A stretch of 64,000 bases of DNA from Melastoma dodecandrum (GCA_029817715.1 JARUPY010000538.1:744001-808000), one strand, 5' to 3'. Shown: positions 10,801-22,860, counted from the stretch's first letter. The notes: generated from the sequence alone by a model not told the origin. Program-made: numbers and translations.

Positions 10801-10988
10801 GGGCTTTGTTCCATTTCATGAAATACAATTCGCGAAACAGGGTGAACAATTTCAAAATTCCTGAAATACGTTTACCCTATTTCGGGACCTATAGAGTTCG
10901 ACTTCGGGACTGTGTTTTAGAATTTTGAAATTGTCTACCCTATTTCGTAAATTTGTTTTCCTACTAACCTCATTTGGGAACATAACCC
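10801..10988. mobile_element. Small fold-back MITE, about 188 bp
   Basis: The left end GGGCTTTGTTCC mirrors the right end (GGGTTATGTTCC on the minus strand). The inner arms AACAATTTCAAAATTC and GAATTTTGAAATTGT pair closely, so the whole unit can fold on itself. There is no coding capacity. Flanks GGCAATAT (left) and GGGCAATT (right) might be a degraded target duplication, which would fit hAT, but this is not certain. Confidence 0.6.
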
Positions 10989-11199
10989 CGGGCAATTGTA
11001 GGTCACATGGGAAGGGTATTTTTTTTTAAAATAGGAGCATTTTGAGACAACATCAAAACTAGGGTGAAAGTATGTGTCATTATTGTCGTAAATGCACCGT
11101 CTTTCAACGGATTCGTGTTTTGAAAAACTCTAACGCGAAATTTGACCCATTTACCTCATCGCGTCTGAATATGAAACTCCACATGTAACAAATTTAATA

Positions 11200-11777
11200 A
11201 ACGTGTTATGCGAATTAATCATTTAAATAAACAAATAAATATATATAAATACTTTCCCGAAAGCACGATCAGCCTTCACACTCGGATTTCATTAGTTCCG
11301 CCCACACTCGCTCACAATGTTTGCTCACGTTCATGCTCTCTTGTGTATCGCTCACGCTCACACTAGAAGGACGCTCGCAAGGACAAAAATCCACTCACAA
11401 TTGACACAAGGAACACAAGATTTCCGCCAAGTCACATATTTTATTCTCAATTCAATCTTACCATGAATTTTCCCACGCCCCTTTACAACACTTATTTATA
11501 GGGGTAATGGGGCATGCATGCTAATTACAAATGTACATTATGCAACCTAGCTCCGACCCGGAAGAGCATCTCAAGTGTCCCATGTACCCATTCCGATCAC
11601 ATCGGCGGCAGCCCAAAGGTCGCATGCTCCCTTCTGGTCCGTTAGAGGCAGCACTGAAATGGTCCAGTGGCCCACATCCAGCTGCCTATCATTTCGTCCG
11701 AAACAAACATGAGATGCTACGAGGCGCGAAATAGTTTGAAGAAAGCATTCCGATGGATGAAAAAGTATGTTTATCAA
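11200..11777 (-). mobile_element. LTR-like fragment (retrotransposon end?)
   Basis: Read on the minus strand, this stretch has a TATA-type core promoter word (CCTATAAATAAG, near 11492-11503) followed by a GTGAGCG-rich leader, typical in style of plant LTRs. No TG...CA border pair with a target duplication was found. The identification is tentative. Short open frames here look incidental. Confidence 0.3.
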
Positions 11778-12885
11778 CGGGGGAGTATAAATTATTAATT
11801 ATCGAGAAATAAAATCATAGACTCAGTTTAGCGTTTATGTAGAAATTATTTCAGATTAGTCAGGTAATTTTAAGGTTATTTTAGATACCGATAGAATTGA
11901 TCGGTTAATAAATGAACAAATATATTCTTGTTGCTTAACATGTTAATTCTCGATTCCACCACGACGATTTTCTAAGGAATGTGTGTTGGGAACGAACTTG
12001 TACCATCTTTGTAATCAATTAAATTGAAATAATTTGTCTGAAGCCGTTGGCGGAACATATGCAGATTTATTTATAAGAGTTCTGGAAAATTATTTAACTT
12101 TCCAAGTATTAAATTAATTTCATTATGACTGTATATTTTTTTATTATTAATTTTGGGAATCTAAATTTACCATAGAATTGTCGTCTCTGATGAAACCGAG
12201 TATATTTATAAAGATAAATATATCCTTTTCAACTCAACTAGAAAGGACCATGTAAGAATAAGTATAAATAGTTGTTCCGCAATAGAATCTATATGTATTA
12301 AAATTAAGACAGCCGTCGTTTAGTACATGAAAACATGGAGCTTTTTTTTTTATTCTTCATAATCTCAATCTTTCAATTTGTTTCATATTAAATGGAACAG
12401 GTTACTAAGAAAGATGTCTCGCTCACCAAACAGAGGATAAGACACTTTCCCGGAACTTTCCAATTAGCATTTAAAAAAAAAATTGGATGAATAAAACAGT
12501 TGCATGCAATTTTCATGAACAATAGTCAAACATCACGTTTGGAACTTCCTAAGTTGAGGAAGGTCCATAAAGAAAGAATTTTTTTATCGGAATTCGTCGT
12601 AGTTAGGGGGGAGGTTGGGAAAGGATTGCGATCATTTGTTTCCTCTTCGGTATATCCTGGATTTGAGTCTTATTATTTCTTGAATATTCTTGTGGGCTTT
12701 CAGGATTGGTTGTTGATGTTGAGTTGGCGCTGTGGTTGTATGTCGAAAATAAATGCGCGGCCATTTCGTTTCAATTGCCACAAGCTTCTAGAAAAAGACG
12801 CTGACCCGCAATCTTTTCTTCTTACAACATGTACATGCTTTCCTTGATTGTGGCGATGGTGTTTCATCTTACGATGTATTACATA
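11778..12885. other. Non-coding, 3' side of the calmodulin-like gene
   Basis: AT-rich sequence with no recognisable gene. The part just below 12886 is likely 3' UTR of the minus-strand calmodulin-like gene. Confidence 0.5.
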
Positions 12886-13431
12886 TCAAGCCATCATCAG
12901 GTGGAACTCGTTGTAGTCGAGGACGCCGTTCCCATCAATGTCGAAAGCCCTGATCATGGCCTCGCACTCCCCGTACGTCCTCTTCTCGCCAAGTCTTCCC
13001 AGCATCGCCTGCAGCCCCTTTGGGGTTATGCAACCCGCCCCCTTATCCTGCTCGAACATCTCAAAGGCCCTCCTGAGGTCCTCGTCGCTACCCCCGCCAT
13101 CCCTCCCGTCCATCTTCATGAGCCTCACGAAATCGTCAAAATGCACGAGACCATCCCCATCCGAGTCGAGCTCATCGATCACCCCCTGGGCCTCCTCGTG
13201 GGACATGTACTCCCCGATGGACGCAAAGTAGGAACGGATCTCCAAGGCCGAGATCTTGCCGTCCCCGTCCTCGTCGAAGCGGCGGAAGACCTCCCGGAGC
13301 TCGTTTTCCCTGGAGGGGCAAGGGGTGGGGGAGGGGGAGGGCCGGGACTCGCGGAGGGAGCGGGTGCGGCCACTGAGGGGGAGGCTGAGGCTCCTGTTGA
13401 GCCATTGGATGGGTTTGGGGGATTTAACCAT
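12886..13431 (-). CDS. Calmodulin-like EF-hand protein, CML37/38/39-like
   Basis: 181 codons starting at ATG 13431 (MVKSPKPIQW). The open frame extends 45 codons further upstream, but that part encodes a TA-microsatellite YIYIY stretch and is better read as 5' UTR. A basic Ser/Pro-rich N-terminus of about 40 residues precedes four EF-hands. EF1 loop DEDGDGKISALE (53-64), EF2 DSDGDGLVHFDD (89-100, with Asp at position 12) and EF4 DIDGNGVLDYNE (164-175) can bind calcium. EF3 (127-138, EQDKGAGCITPK) lacks the needed acidic residues and should be silent. The protein is a stress or wound calcium sensor by family analogy. It has a single exon, as usual for these CMLs. Confidence 0.88.
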   Translation of the reverse strand: MVKSPKPIQWLNRSLSLPLSGRTRSLRESRPSPSPTPCPSRENELREVFRRFDEDGDGKISALEIRSYFASIGEYMSHEEAQGVIDELDSDGDGLVHFDDFVRLMKMDGRDGGGSDEDLRRAFEMFEQDKGAGCITPKGLQAMLGRLGEKRTYGECEAMIRAFDIDGNGVLDYNEFHLMMA

Positions 13432-15788
13432 CTCCTGTTTTGGTGTTATGGGATTGAGTAATGTTATGGTGAACAAGGACAATGCGTTGATCATATATAT
13501 ATATATATATACATGCACATATATGATCGTATACGATGAGAAAATCGATGCAAAGAGGATGGGCATCGGATTTGGGGATGAGGAAATTGCATGGAAGCTT
13601 CGGATTGTTTTATTTATTTATTTTTTTTGGAACTTTCTTGTTATGGGAATTGTCTTTGGTACTTTCTTGTTATGGGAATTGTCGATCAAGAAAAAATAAA
13701 TAAATTAATGAATGATTCCGTGGATTGAAATAACATTAAGTGCCTCCCATTATTTGGTAGAACCGAAGGGGAAGGTGTTGCGGTTTTAATATTCGAGGCT
13801 GACCATATCAATGTCGTATGATATTAACACGAGTCATTTAAGGAATGCCATTATGAATTCCGATGAAAAATCATAATATTAACAGCTTGACAAAAAAAGT
13901 ATTGCCATGACGAGATCGTGCTGATCAATCGACTCACGTTTTCTAAAATTGGTGCGTATCATAATATTTTATTTTAATATGTTTGAAATATTACATCTTG
14001 TTATCAAAACTTTACGATTTCTAATTCAAACCACACGGTTTGATATATTCATCTACTAAATAATTTGAATCATAAGCCGGAATCATGTACGTGTCTGGAT
14101 CAAATTTCAACCTTAAATTTCAATTCCAATTCGTTTCTATTCTATTCAAAATTATTATCCACTAAATCATGTTGGGGCGATATTAATCAAAATATATTAT
14201 AAAAATATTAGTCCTAGTTATTATTTGCATTATATACTTTCTTCTTGATTCTTTCCTATTTATCATATAGTTTAACACGTATCAGAATGACGCATATAAT
14301 TTTACATCGTTTTAATATCGAAAGTACTTTTCTTTATCGCGATTAAATCCTTAAAGTTTGGTCTATTTGTGATTTGGTTTTTATAGACAAATAGAAAATT
14401 TTCCTTAGCGGCTCTACTATCTATTTGAACAGAGGAAACACACTTAGGAAGGTTTTTCAAATGTCTCTTACGTTTACTTTCATCCTATCTCAAGTAATGA
14501 ATATCTTGAACTGGTTATAAATCTCATAACAAGTTTATTTTTAAAAAGGAATTCATCAAATTCACTCTAAACAATAGTCGTTTTTTTTTAATTTCTTGAA
14601 ATAAATCTCTATTCTTAATTATCTGAGATGATAAACTCTCTATTTGAAGTCTTTAACAACCCTGTAGTAGAATCCTTTCCTATCCTAATTCAAACAAAGA
14701 ATTTTTGGGTTCGGATAATTACTCATTAATTACTCATGCATGCACCATGTTAAGAAAGTTTCTTTAATTAAAATCTCCTTTTAACACAAAGATAAGGCAT
14801 AAAAAACTCAAACTTCCACAGTAAAAAATGAATTATATCTCGAGTGGGCAGCTTCTAGGTTGTCCAAGCTTTTGCACCTTCAAAACTCCAAGTGTTCCAT
14901 GCTCCTCATAATCGAAAGAAATGTGAGAGGGAGATGTTGCTTTTCGTCAGGCAACACTCATCCTCCAAACAAAGGTGTAAACTAAGGTCTAACCTTCCGT
15001 TAGACTAACTGAAGGTTGTGCTTATTTCCAACTAAAAGTTGTATCATTAGTTCCAGCTAACTTATCCATGACTCTTAGGTGTTCTAGAGATAAAGAGAAC
15101 TCAACTTAGAAAGATGTGAGAGAAATTTTTCTCGATTTAGTTTGCCACTCCAAATATGGAAGGGGGTATGAAATATATACACAGAAGTTGGTGTCCACTA
15201 TATGTTATCTCAAGAAAAGGAATCTAAATTATTGAAAACATAAATTTTCATCCATATGGACATATAGTCATCTCATCCCAAGAAAGGGATTTGTCTACGT
15301 GATCTATATTAAAATACTAGGTTCTTTGGAATATTCATGGCTTTCTTCATCGTGACCTTTCTCACCAGATTCTTTAGTAGAATCTCCTTTAGGAATTACA
15401 TCCTCAAGGCATCATTTTTCATGCCTACGGAGACATTTGAAGCTCCTTTATCAAGCATGGTTATTTTATAATGAAAATAATCATCATACTTCATTTCTAT
15501 CATATGATGAGCCTCAACCGTCTAGTTCAGTTGGTTTATGTAACCTAAAATTCAACATCTCCTTGAGGATATCCATCCTCATCATCTTCTTTATCCTTTT
15601 GTCAAAGGACTGTATAATTCACTTATATGGTTTTCCTAACTTTAGGTGATTTGATTACCTCTTTTGCTAAATGTTGGCCACACTAATAACTCTAGAGCTA
15701 CTAGAAGGTTCACTCATAGATGATTCATTATGTCCATGTTTGACGATTTCGATGTACATAATTGTACAGCTCTAGATGGACTCTCATA
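13432..15788. other. AT-rich gene-free region upstream of the CML gene
   Basis: A TA microsatellite at about 13493-13511 lies 62-80 bp upstream of the CML start and may supply its TATA element. The rest holds no recognisable gene. Around 14880-15200 the composition resembles an LTR leader on the minus strand, but no borders were found. Confidence 0.5.
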
Positions 15789-15865
15789 CTGGTGTCGGAA
15801 AGCAGTCAAGAGTCAAACTCTTGACCTCCCACTTATAAGGGAAGCGCTAATCAACTGAGCTACGA
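15789..15865 (-). repeat. tRNA-derived sequence (SINE head or tRNA pseudogene)
   Basis: The minus strand reads an A-box-like GTAGCTCAGTTGATTAGCG, then CTTATAAG in the anticodon-loop position. A T-arm-like CAAGA-GTTTGAC-TCTTG with a perfect 5-bp stem follows. The acceptor ends do not pair and the anticodon stem is poor, so it is not a working tRNA. This layout fits the promoter head of a tRNA-related SINE. A poly-A or T-rich tail border was not located. Confidence 0.45.
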
Positions 15866-15884
15866 GAAAATTTTTGTCTATATT

Positions 15885-16180
15885 TTTCAAATACGGGTTT
15901 TGAATACTCGCCTATCTTATTTTACAAAAGACCGAGTTTGCAATACATGTCTCTCCCTATTTCTACCAAAGACAGGTTTTCAAAATACATCTTTACCTTG
16001 AATCATTTTACAAAAAATCCGTCTTTGGTAGAAAAAGGATAGACGAGTCTAGGAAACTCGCTTTTTTTGTAAATTTATAGACGAATTTTCAAAACTCGTG
16101 ACGGTAACGATAAATACATAATTATTTAAACTCGAAACAAAATTTTAAAACCTAACTTATTTCCATATAATCCTCGGGAA
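15885..16180. mobile_element. Decayed relative of the MULE terminal repeat
   Basis: AAAATTTTAAAACCTAAC followed by ATTTCCATA near 16138-16170 closely parallels the right terminus of the MULE at 10512-10540. The preceding sequence repeats units like GGTTTTCAAAATAC and GAATTTTCAAAACTCG, which look like AT-mutated versions of the MULE's GGGTTTTAAAACCC units. No target duplication was found. Confidence 0.45.
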
Positions 16181-18583
16181 AAGTGTTGATATCACGTTGT
16201 TTCCCTCGACTTTTGCTTTCTTTTTTCCTTTAACATTATTGTTGTGTCATGGGGATTTGCAGGTTATAATGTTGACTCGGGGTATTGAGGCATTTATGAG
16301 GCCGAGCCCACTTATCGACGGTCCAGGAACATTTCACCCACCGATGGCCTGGAAACACAAAAAAAAAAAGTAGGACGTTTTTCTACTATTGATTTCTTTA
16401 AGTTCAAAATTCATTTTGTAAGTTTTAATAATTGGGCATACTGCCGACAAATGGTTTAATTTTGGGTCCATCGACTAAGTCCCACCAAATTGCCATCAGC
16501 AGCGTTGGAGGTAAAAATTGGCTCCATCTGATGTATCTCCGGAGGTCGTATATGAAAATTAGAAAGGCATATATACTGGATTTTCCCAAAATAAAAACTA
16601 ATAAAAAATTATTTGAGAAAGAAATTTTTTACACCATATTTGCACCAACAAATGTCATATAAATAGAAAGTGAAAAGAAATTATGGCCGTCGTAAAATAA
16701 ATGAGAATAACAATGTGAAAGAACAAAATACTTGCTATCATTGAATATAGATTGGGTTACAATATTTGACTGAAAATCAAACCAAGACAATCAAAATGTC
16801 CCTATGTCTGTGTTATTACAATCAAAATTACCTCTATATAATATATATATAAATAAAAGACAAATAATTGTAATTACATTCCATCACGTGCTTTTATCAT
16901 TCGTCAACCTTTACGGTGGACTGGACCATCATTCTTCGACTACATCACTCGACAGCATTGTCTTCGTTGGATCAAACGCAGCGCTGGTCTCACTCAATAC
17001 CATCCTTCGAATGTTCCCTTTTCCTCCAACACCGGTTTAATATCCGCGGACTAATTCTTCGGTCCAAAACTAAAATCATCGACTACGAGTCCAGACATGT
17101 CTAGAATAATTTACTTACATTTAAACAATGAAATTTGTCATGCAGCCAGTCGTCGATGAAACTGTTCCCGTAGGAGTACCCAACGAGGATCAGAGTTCAT
17201 GTCCATGAAGCAGGGGGATGAGGTTGACTAATAAATATGTCCGGAACATTTGTTAATTGTCGTAACCAAAATTAAATTTAAAAGAAATGGAATTTTAATG
17301 CTTACGAGTGTTATATAATTGGCGCGATGAAAGAGACAGAACAAACAACAAATCCTTAAAAGGGGCAAAGACTAACTATCAGTTTTGTGACGGTAATCGC
17401 GTGTCTTTCTAAGATAACAAAGTGCCATTTATAGCCTAACTCCTTAGAATCTAAGGCTATTCATTGTCAATGTGTCTTTAACTGCTCCTAACCTCATCGT
17501 ATAATCATCCATATCATATCTGAACCAGGCTTCGCTAAGTCGCGTTGCTTAATCTGCTTCACTAAATTCGTTTTCCTTGGTCCGTCTTAGCTTAGATCCT
17601 TTCACTTGGATCTTTCGGCTTGATCTGTCTTTCACTTTCAACGTCATGGCTTGCTTGTGTTTCGCTTGGAACATTTCGTTCACCTAATCGATCTCTTTGG
17701 GGCTGAAGTATATGGCTAACTCATGAGTCCCAAATTCCATAAGACTGTGTCGAAGGATGTACTTTGAACTGATGCTCATAACGAGTAATCAATACTTGGG
17801 GACAGGAGAGAGAGACTCCAATTCAATTAAAACAGAAATTCACATCCCACCTTCCTCTTGATGTTTGGTCCGTGAAACTACGATGCTCTCAGTCTTTTAC
17901 CTTTGATGTTTTTCGTGTGATCAGTATGCAGGAACAGAGAAATGGAGTGGATAATGAGATGTAACAGAGGAAGGATGATTAAACCTTAAAGCATGCGAAG
18001 TACGATCGTTTTACCATTTCATTCTGATTCACATTTCTCAGTTAAGAGTTTCCCACCAGATTCCGAAGGCGAATCTTTCAACTCCGGATCACTTATGTAA
18101 GTCCTTTCTGCATAATATTTGCTTGCGATTAGGCTAATTCTCATCTCAGCGGATGAAGAGTTTGTTTTTATTCATTTTCGCTAGGCGGGATCTTCTTCGA
18201 TACCGGAAGTTTCAGTCAGTTGTAGTGGTTGGTTATTCTTATCGGAACATGAATTACTTTTCCATTGCAATCTCCGCAGTCATTTCTGTGACCCATGTAA
18301 CTGCTGCTTCTCTGCAGGCTATACAGGGTCAGTTGATGCAGATGAACATGATGGCACTCCACAAACATGAAATAAAGGAGCGTTTTCATTATTTAAACAG
18401 TGAGGACGGGCTTCAGATGCCAAATACAAAGCTGCAACAATACAAGGATAGGAAACGTGCATGAAGAATCATCCAATGAGCGGCCTTTGAGAGCCGCTTA
18501 ATCACCTTCATGTTAAGTGCCAGACTCAACCAAAGTTGCAAGGGGGGAAATCAAACATTATAGATATCTCGGAATCCATTATG
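16181..18583. other. Gene-free region with LTR-like stretch
   Basis: No gene is supported. From about 17280 to 17780 the minus strand has GGCTATAAATGGCAC (TATA-like, near 17427) and LTR-like purine-rich composition, but no borders were seen. Short minus-strand open pieces at 16920-17040 and near 17130-17200 could be fragments of a lost gene; no family was recognised. Confidence 0.4.
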
Positions 18584-19714
18584 TTAATTACTGGGCTGTC
18601 CAGTTATTCTCTGCAAGATAATCCCTCTTGCCTTCTGTGTGTACTGGCTACCCTGATCTGCGTAATCGCTGAGCTTCTCTACTATCTCCGTGAAGATGTC
18701 CAATCTCTTCCTGATCTCCTCTATAGTGAGTCTCACGGTTTCTCCTCCATCAGCCAAGTCAGCGGTTGACATCAGAGACTCGACCTCGATCTTCAGCTTA
18801 TCTACGAGCGTCTTGATCGTCTCGATGTCTGCAATAGTGAGCCTTGTGAAACCAGTGGCCAGGGTCAGCAGTTCTTTCTGCTGCTTCAATGCGCTCCGGT
18901 AATTCTTCCACAACGTGTTGCACCACTTCCCCAAGGAGCCTATTGGAGCAGCCAGCCCAGCCGCCAGTGCAGTTACCACCGCCGGTGCGGTCATGGCAAC
19001 AGCCACGACTGAAACAATCAAGGTTGATACAAATGCCGCGACAAAAATGGCATTTGTGACCTTCATCCAAGTCTTCGATGATCGGAGACTCCTGTCGACC
19101 TTATCCTTACAAGTTTTCAAGGATTTGAACATCTGCTGCTGCTGTTCATAGACCGAGCGAAGAAGCACAGAGAACTCCTCTGTGAAAGGGTCCCCGGCTT
19201 CCTTAAAACCCTCTAACTGCCTAAGCGTCCTCTCAAAACCACTGCCCTCAATCCGCGACTCCTCCTCGAAGTAGCTCACTGCGAGCAGTATCCTGGAACG
19301 CCCCTCCTTGGCCCGCCCGATGCATTTCTTGAGCTCGGTGTAGAAATTGAAGGTCCGGAGGCTGTTCTCAAAGTAGTCGTTGACCAGAGAGAGCAACTCC
19401 TTGCTGTTCCATATGTCGTCTCGGCTGTCCAGGATGACCCTGACCAACGCCTGCTCAACCTCGAGCGTGCTCCTGGCGACTGTTCCTAGGGCCTCGATCG
19501 GCAGGGCCCTAGTAGGCCTATGCTCGGCCTCGACGGCCAGGGATCTGATGACGGTCTCCGTGCTATGCCGAACGGTCTGACTGAAGACCTGCATCCCGGG
19601 GTCGACAACCCGGGAAGCGGCCTCTAGATCGCTGAAGTCGATGTCCGCGGGGAGGATAGCGGGGGCGGCCTCCGAGCCGCCGCCGTTCTTCTTCTTGCTG
19701 AAGATGCTGCCCAT
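18584..19714 (-). CDS. UPF0496 (AT14A-like, DUF677) protein
   Basis: Single exon of 376 codons from ATG 19714, a normal length for the family. It starts MGSIFSKKKN, with Gly2 and a basic cluster that suggest N-myristoylation. The helical N-terminal half contains LEVEQALVRVILDSRDDIWN and FFDYFE-like NDYFENSLRTFNFYTELKKC signatures typical of UPF0496. A hydrophobic region at about 220-260 (FVAAFVSTLIVSVVAVAM, then an Ala-rich stretch) can cross or dip into the membrane. Helical, coiled-coil-prone segments follow to the C-terminus. The biochemical role of the family is not settled; AT14A has been linked to cell wall-membrane-cytoskeleton continuity. Confidence 0.9.
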   Translation of the reverse strand: MGSIFSKKKNGGGSEAAPAILPADIDFSDLEAASRVVDPGMQVFSQTVRHSTETVIRSLAVEAEHRPTRALPIEALGTVARSTLEVEQALVRVILDSRDDIWNSKELLSLVNDYFENSLRTFNFYTELKKCIGRAKEGRSRILLAVSYFEEESRIEGSGFERTLRQLEGFKEAGDPFTEEFSVLLRSVYEQQQQMFKSLKTCKDKVDRSLRSSKTWMKVTNAIFVAAFVSTLIVSVVAVAMTAPAVVTALAAGLAAPIGSLGKWCNTLWKNYRSALKQQKELLTLATGFTRLTIADIETIKTLVDKLKIEVESLMSTADLADGGETVRLTIEEIRKRLDIFTEIVEKLSDYADQGSQYTQKARGIILQRITGQPSN

Positions 19715-21143
19715 GCTTGTAAAACAAAAAAACCCAGAAAAAACCTAAATCCCAAAATCCCGTAACAATCAAACTTCCTTGTAACCTTACAGAATTCTTT
19801 GAACTCGTAGTCGGGAAGATGAGAACTTTGGGGTGGGGTTGGGCGACTCGGGGCAATGGCCGCCGCAGGGAGGAACAGGGAGTCAATTCAATGAGTTTTG
19901 GTGCTTGTGTTTCCCTTTCACATTCTCTATCGTTCTCATTTTCTATTACAAATAAAAAAATAAGAGCAAGAGGTCTAACTACGTCGCATTCAGTAATCAC
20001 TAAGGCCCTGATGGAGGAAATTCCATTTCTTTGACTGGGTAAAATTTCAAAAGCTTTTGGAGATTATTTTCCATCAATATTATCTCTTCACTGGGAAAAT
20101 TTATATAATTTTATCTGCTTTTTATTAATTTTTATTTTCCCCCGTCGCTTTCTATCCCTCTCTTCTTTTTAGACCGGAAAGACAAACATACTTGGATTGG
20201 ATCCGTCCACTTTCATTTGCAAAAGAAAAAATCTTTATTACAATTGCTAAAGTAGGGATGCTGAAATGTTACTAGTGGGGGTGTTTGTTCGGTTCAGCAT
20301 TTCTTGTGACTGTCGCTTGATTTTGTCTAGTTCTTTTCCTTTCCCTTCCCTCCAACTCATTTCCCAGATAAATTCTTACAAACCCCCAAGTCTTTCCTTT
20401 CATCTGAACCTAAGTATTGCTCTCTTGTTCCACACAATGGTTATCGGCTTGCTTTCTTTCTTATTGTTGTTGGGTTACTCTTTTTTTCGTCGTTGAAGGA
20501 GCTCTATTTCCTAATTTGATTTAACCGGGGGAGGGGGAGTGTGATTCTTTGTTGGGTTGCTTTAGGTTGTTTGAATTTCAAGTTTGAGGGCCTTATGGGT
20601 GAGGCCATCTCGTCGTTTCCAGCTTAAGAGGTTTGGATAATGTTGAATTTTTGGTGGGCAGTGCTCTATAGAGAATTGGGACTTATGGGATTTTGAGTCT
20701 TGGCCTTTTTGTTCCTGAGATTATGTTGTTCTTTGGAGTTATACAAAAACTGTTAGCAAGTCGTTAGTGATGAAGTGTACGTTGTTGTTATGACTTAAGG
20801 GGTTGGTGTTGGACTTTGTGTTTTCTCTTACTGCTTTCTTGATTAGGAGATAAGCACACCATCCTGCTGTTGTTCGGGTGGGGTAATCATGGTTGAATGC
20901 TTGGGTGTTGACTTAAATATTTTTTGCCGAGTGGGTAGCAACATTTTCACTGTCGAATGGAGGCAGTTGATATGGCTGAACCTGCAAACGATTGCTTTCT
21001 GTTCCATTCATTGTTTTTCTGTTATTTCCCCCATCAGAATTTTTCTGCTAAGTTATTTGAAATCCGCAAGCAGAGGGATGCTCATTCACTGTTTCTGTGC
21101 CGTTACCTGGTTAAATGAACTCTGATTTTGGATCATAGGAACA
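19715..21143. other. Divergent intergenic region
   Basis: Holds the upstream region of the minus-strand UPF0496 gene and the apparent former promoter and 5' UTR of the plus-strand RCE1/UBC12 copy. From about 20240 it is T-rich and resembles a transcribed leader. No separate gene is recognised. Confidence 0.4.
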
Positions 21144-22860
21144 ATGATTAAACTTTTTAAAGTGAAGGAGAGGCAGAGAGAAAATGCCGAAAATGCGGCT
21201 GGAAAGGGACCGGTGAAGAAGCAAACTGCTAGAGACTCCGTCTCCACAAAGGTCTTCTGTTAAATTATTATATTGCCTTATCATGACACCTTGCTAAGCT
21301 CCATTTGGTTTTTCTTAATGTCTTAAGATTTTCGCTTTGGAATTTTGGTGTCTATATCTCTGCTGATTCCCGTTATTCTCCTAGCAGCAAAGTTTCTTGC
21401 TTATTACATTTGTGCCCTTTAGATAAACCAAATGAGTGAAGTTGCTATTTTCAAAATTATACTATAACAGGTAATGTTTTCCATGAATTTTTCAAAGACT
21501 AGTTTGGATTTATTCATTTGAACATAACATTCCCGCACAAATATGGTATTAATCTGACACAGGAGTCAGGATAATGTCTTAAAGCCTGAATAAGTTCTTA
21601 TTTAGGCATTCAACACTATCAAGATGTATGTTTGCGATTTATTCTGTTCAAAACCATTGTTCCTTTATCTGTGACTAGATCCACTCAGTCTCAACATCTT
21701 TCCATGTATCTCACATACTCAGAATCTTCTTCATTAGCCAATATTTGTTTATGGTCATGTGAGTCTCCCAACGGAATTGACATCACATGGAAAAGAGACT
21801 TCCTGATCATTTCCTCAAACGAGCCACCTTTTTCAATTGGTAGCTATTGCCCATGTCCTCTGTATTTATTTCCCTATGATACTTTAAAGGTTGGGTATTA
21901 ACGATTTTCACTCGAGGTTGAGTTTTTCTTATTAAGTACTCAAGTTTGAGGTTAGGTTTTAAACTTATAGGTTTCGCTAATATCTTCCCCAAAAGATTCC
22001 ATTATGGCTGGTTCATGATATCTTCTAATCATTTTAGATTGGAGGAAATGATGAGATCTGAGTAGAATTTCCTTTGGAAAACTGGGCAAGATCTGTATTG
22101 TGATTCAGCTTTGAGAAATGGTCTAAATGTATCTAAACTAATCGCGGTAAGATTTGTGATTTTTTATAATAAGTAATCTAACTACAATGTTTTCCATATT
22201 AATTTGACAGTTTGTTCTAATGTGTATGCGGATGTTATCAGTTCATACTTGTCCTAGTTGAAGCCTTGTTTGATTTGATGGCATTAAAGGAACTTAATTG
22301 TTGTGATTTTTTATAAAATAAGAAGTGTAAAGTATACAGAACTATAAAGCTGTTTAAAATTGAGAATGCTCTAATACAAAAATCAATGTTTACTGTCCGA
22401 GAAAGAAATGATCTCTTGAAATTGATTTCTGGTTAATATATCAGGGCTTTTAATTCCTGTCATAGAAACTGATCTCTCCCGAACTTATCATATGATCCTG
22501 AATTGCAGGCGAGTCTACAATTGCACTCAGCTGCCATATTTAGTTGAATTTGGTTTCTTTCAAGGCCCTGTTTGTTGAGGATCCGTCAGTCTGAGGTCCA
22601 TTGTCTCAGAAGAAAACACCTTTGATTTGTCGTAATTGGCGTTGGCCTCAGGTCCATTGTCGTGCTTAGACTATTTCAGTAGGCAGTTTATCGATCACTA
22701 TGTAACATTTATATGGTTTCCCTTATTTTCTCAAGCCTAAAACATGTCCCTACACTGGCAACTGATTTTCTAATTTTTCCAAATGGGAAGGATGATTTGA
22801 TGAACTTCGAAGTTATACAATCAGACCCAACAAAGGATACTACATGTATAGTCCATCTCC
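21144..22860 (+). pseudogene. RCE1: Broken copy of NEDD8-conjugating enzyme (RCE1/UBC12)
   Basis: Exon 1 (21144-21251, 36 codons) starts MIKLFKVKERQRENAENAAG, the unmistakable N-terminus of UBC12/RCE1, the E2 that transfers NEDD8 to cullins. It ends at a GT donor at the position where the functional gene has its first intron. About 1.5 kb further, 22770-22850 contains FPNGKDDLMNFEV, an RCE1 exon 2 motif. The LPKTC word upstream lies in another frame, and the PDEGYY equivalent (PNKGYY) is reached only after a frameshift. The rest of the catalytic domain, including the active-site Cys, is absent. Retention of the intron marks a DNA-level duplicate rather than a retrocopy. A dispersed repeat begins soon after 22985. 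Confidence 0.75.

Noticed and set aside
13172..13405. Pro-rich open frames antisense or out of frame to the CML gene
   Set aside because: GC-rich shadow frames; the EF-hand frame explains the sequence.
12886..13566. Longer 226-residue form of the CML protein
   Set aside because: The extra 45 residues come from a TA microsatellite and have no family counterpart; ATG 13431 fits better.
15789..15865. Functional tRNA on the minus strand
   Set aside because: Acceptor ends do not pair and the anticodon stem is weak; kept only as a tRNA-derived repeat.
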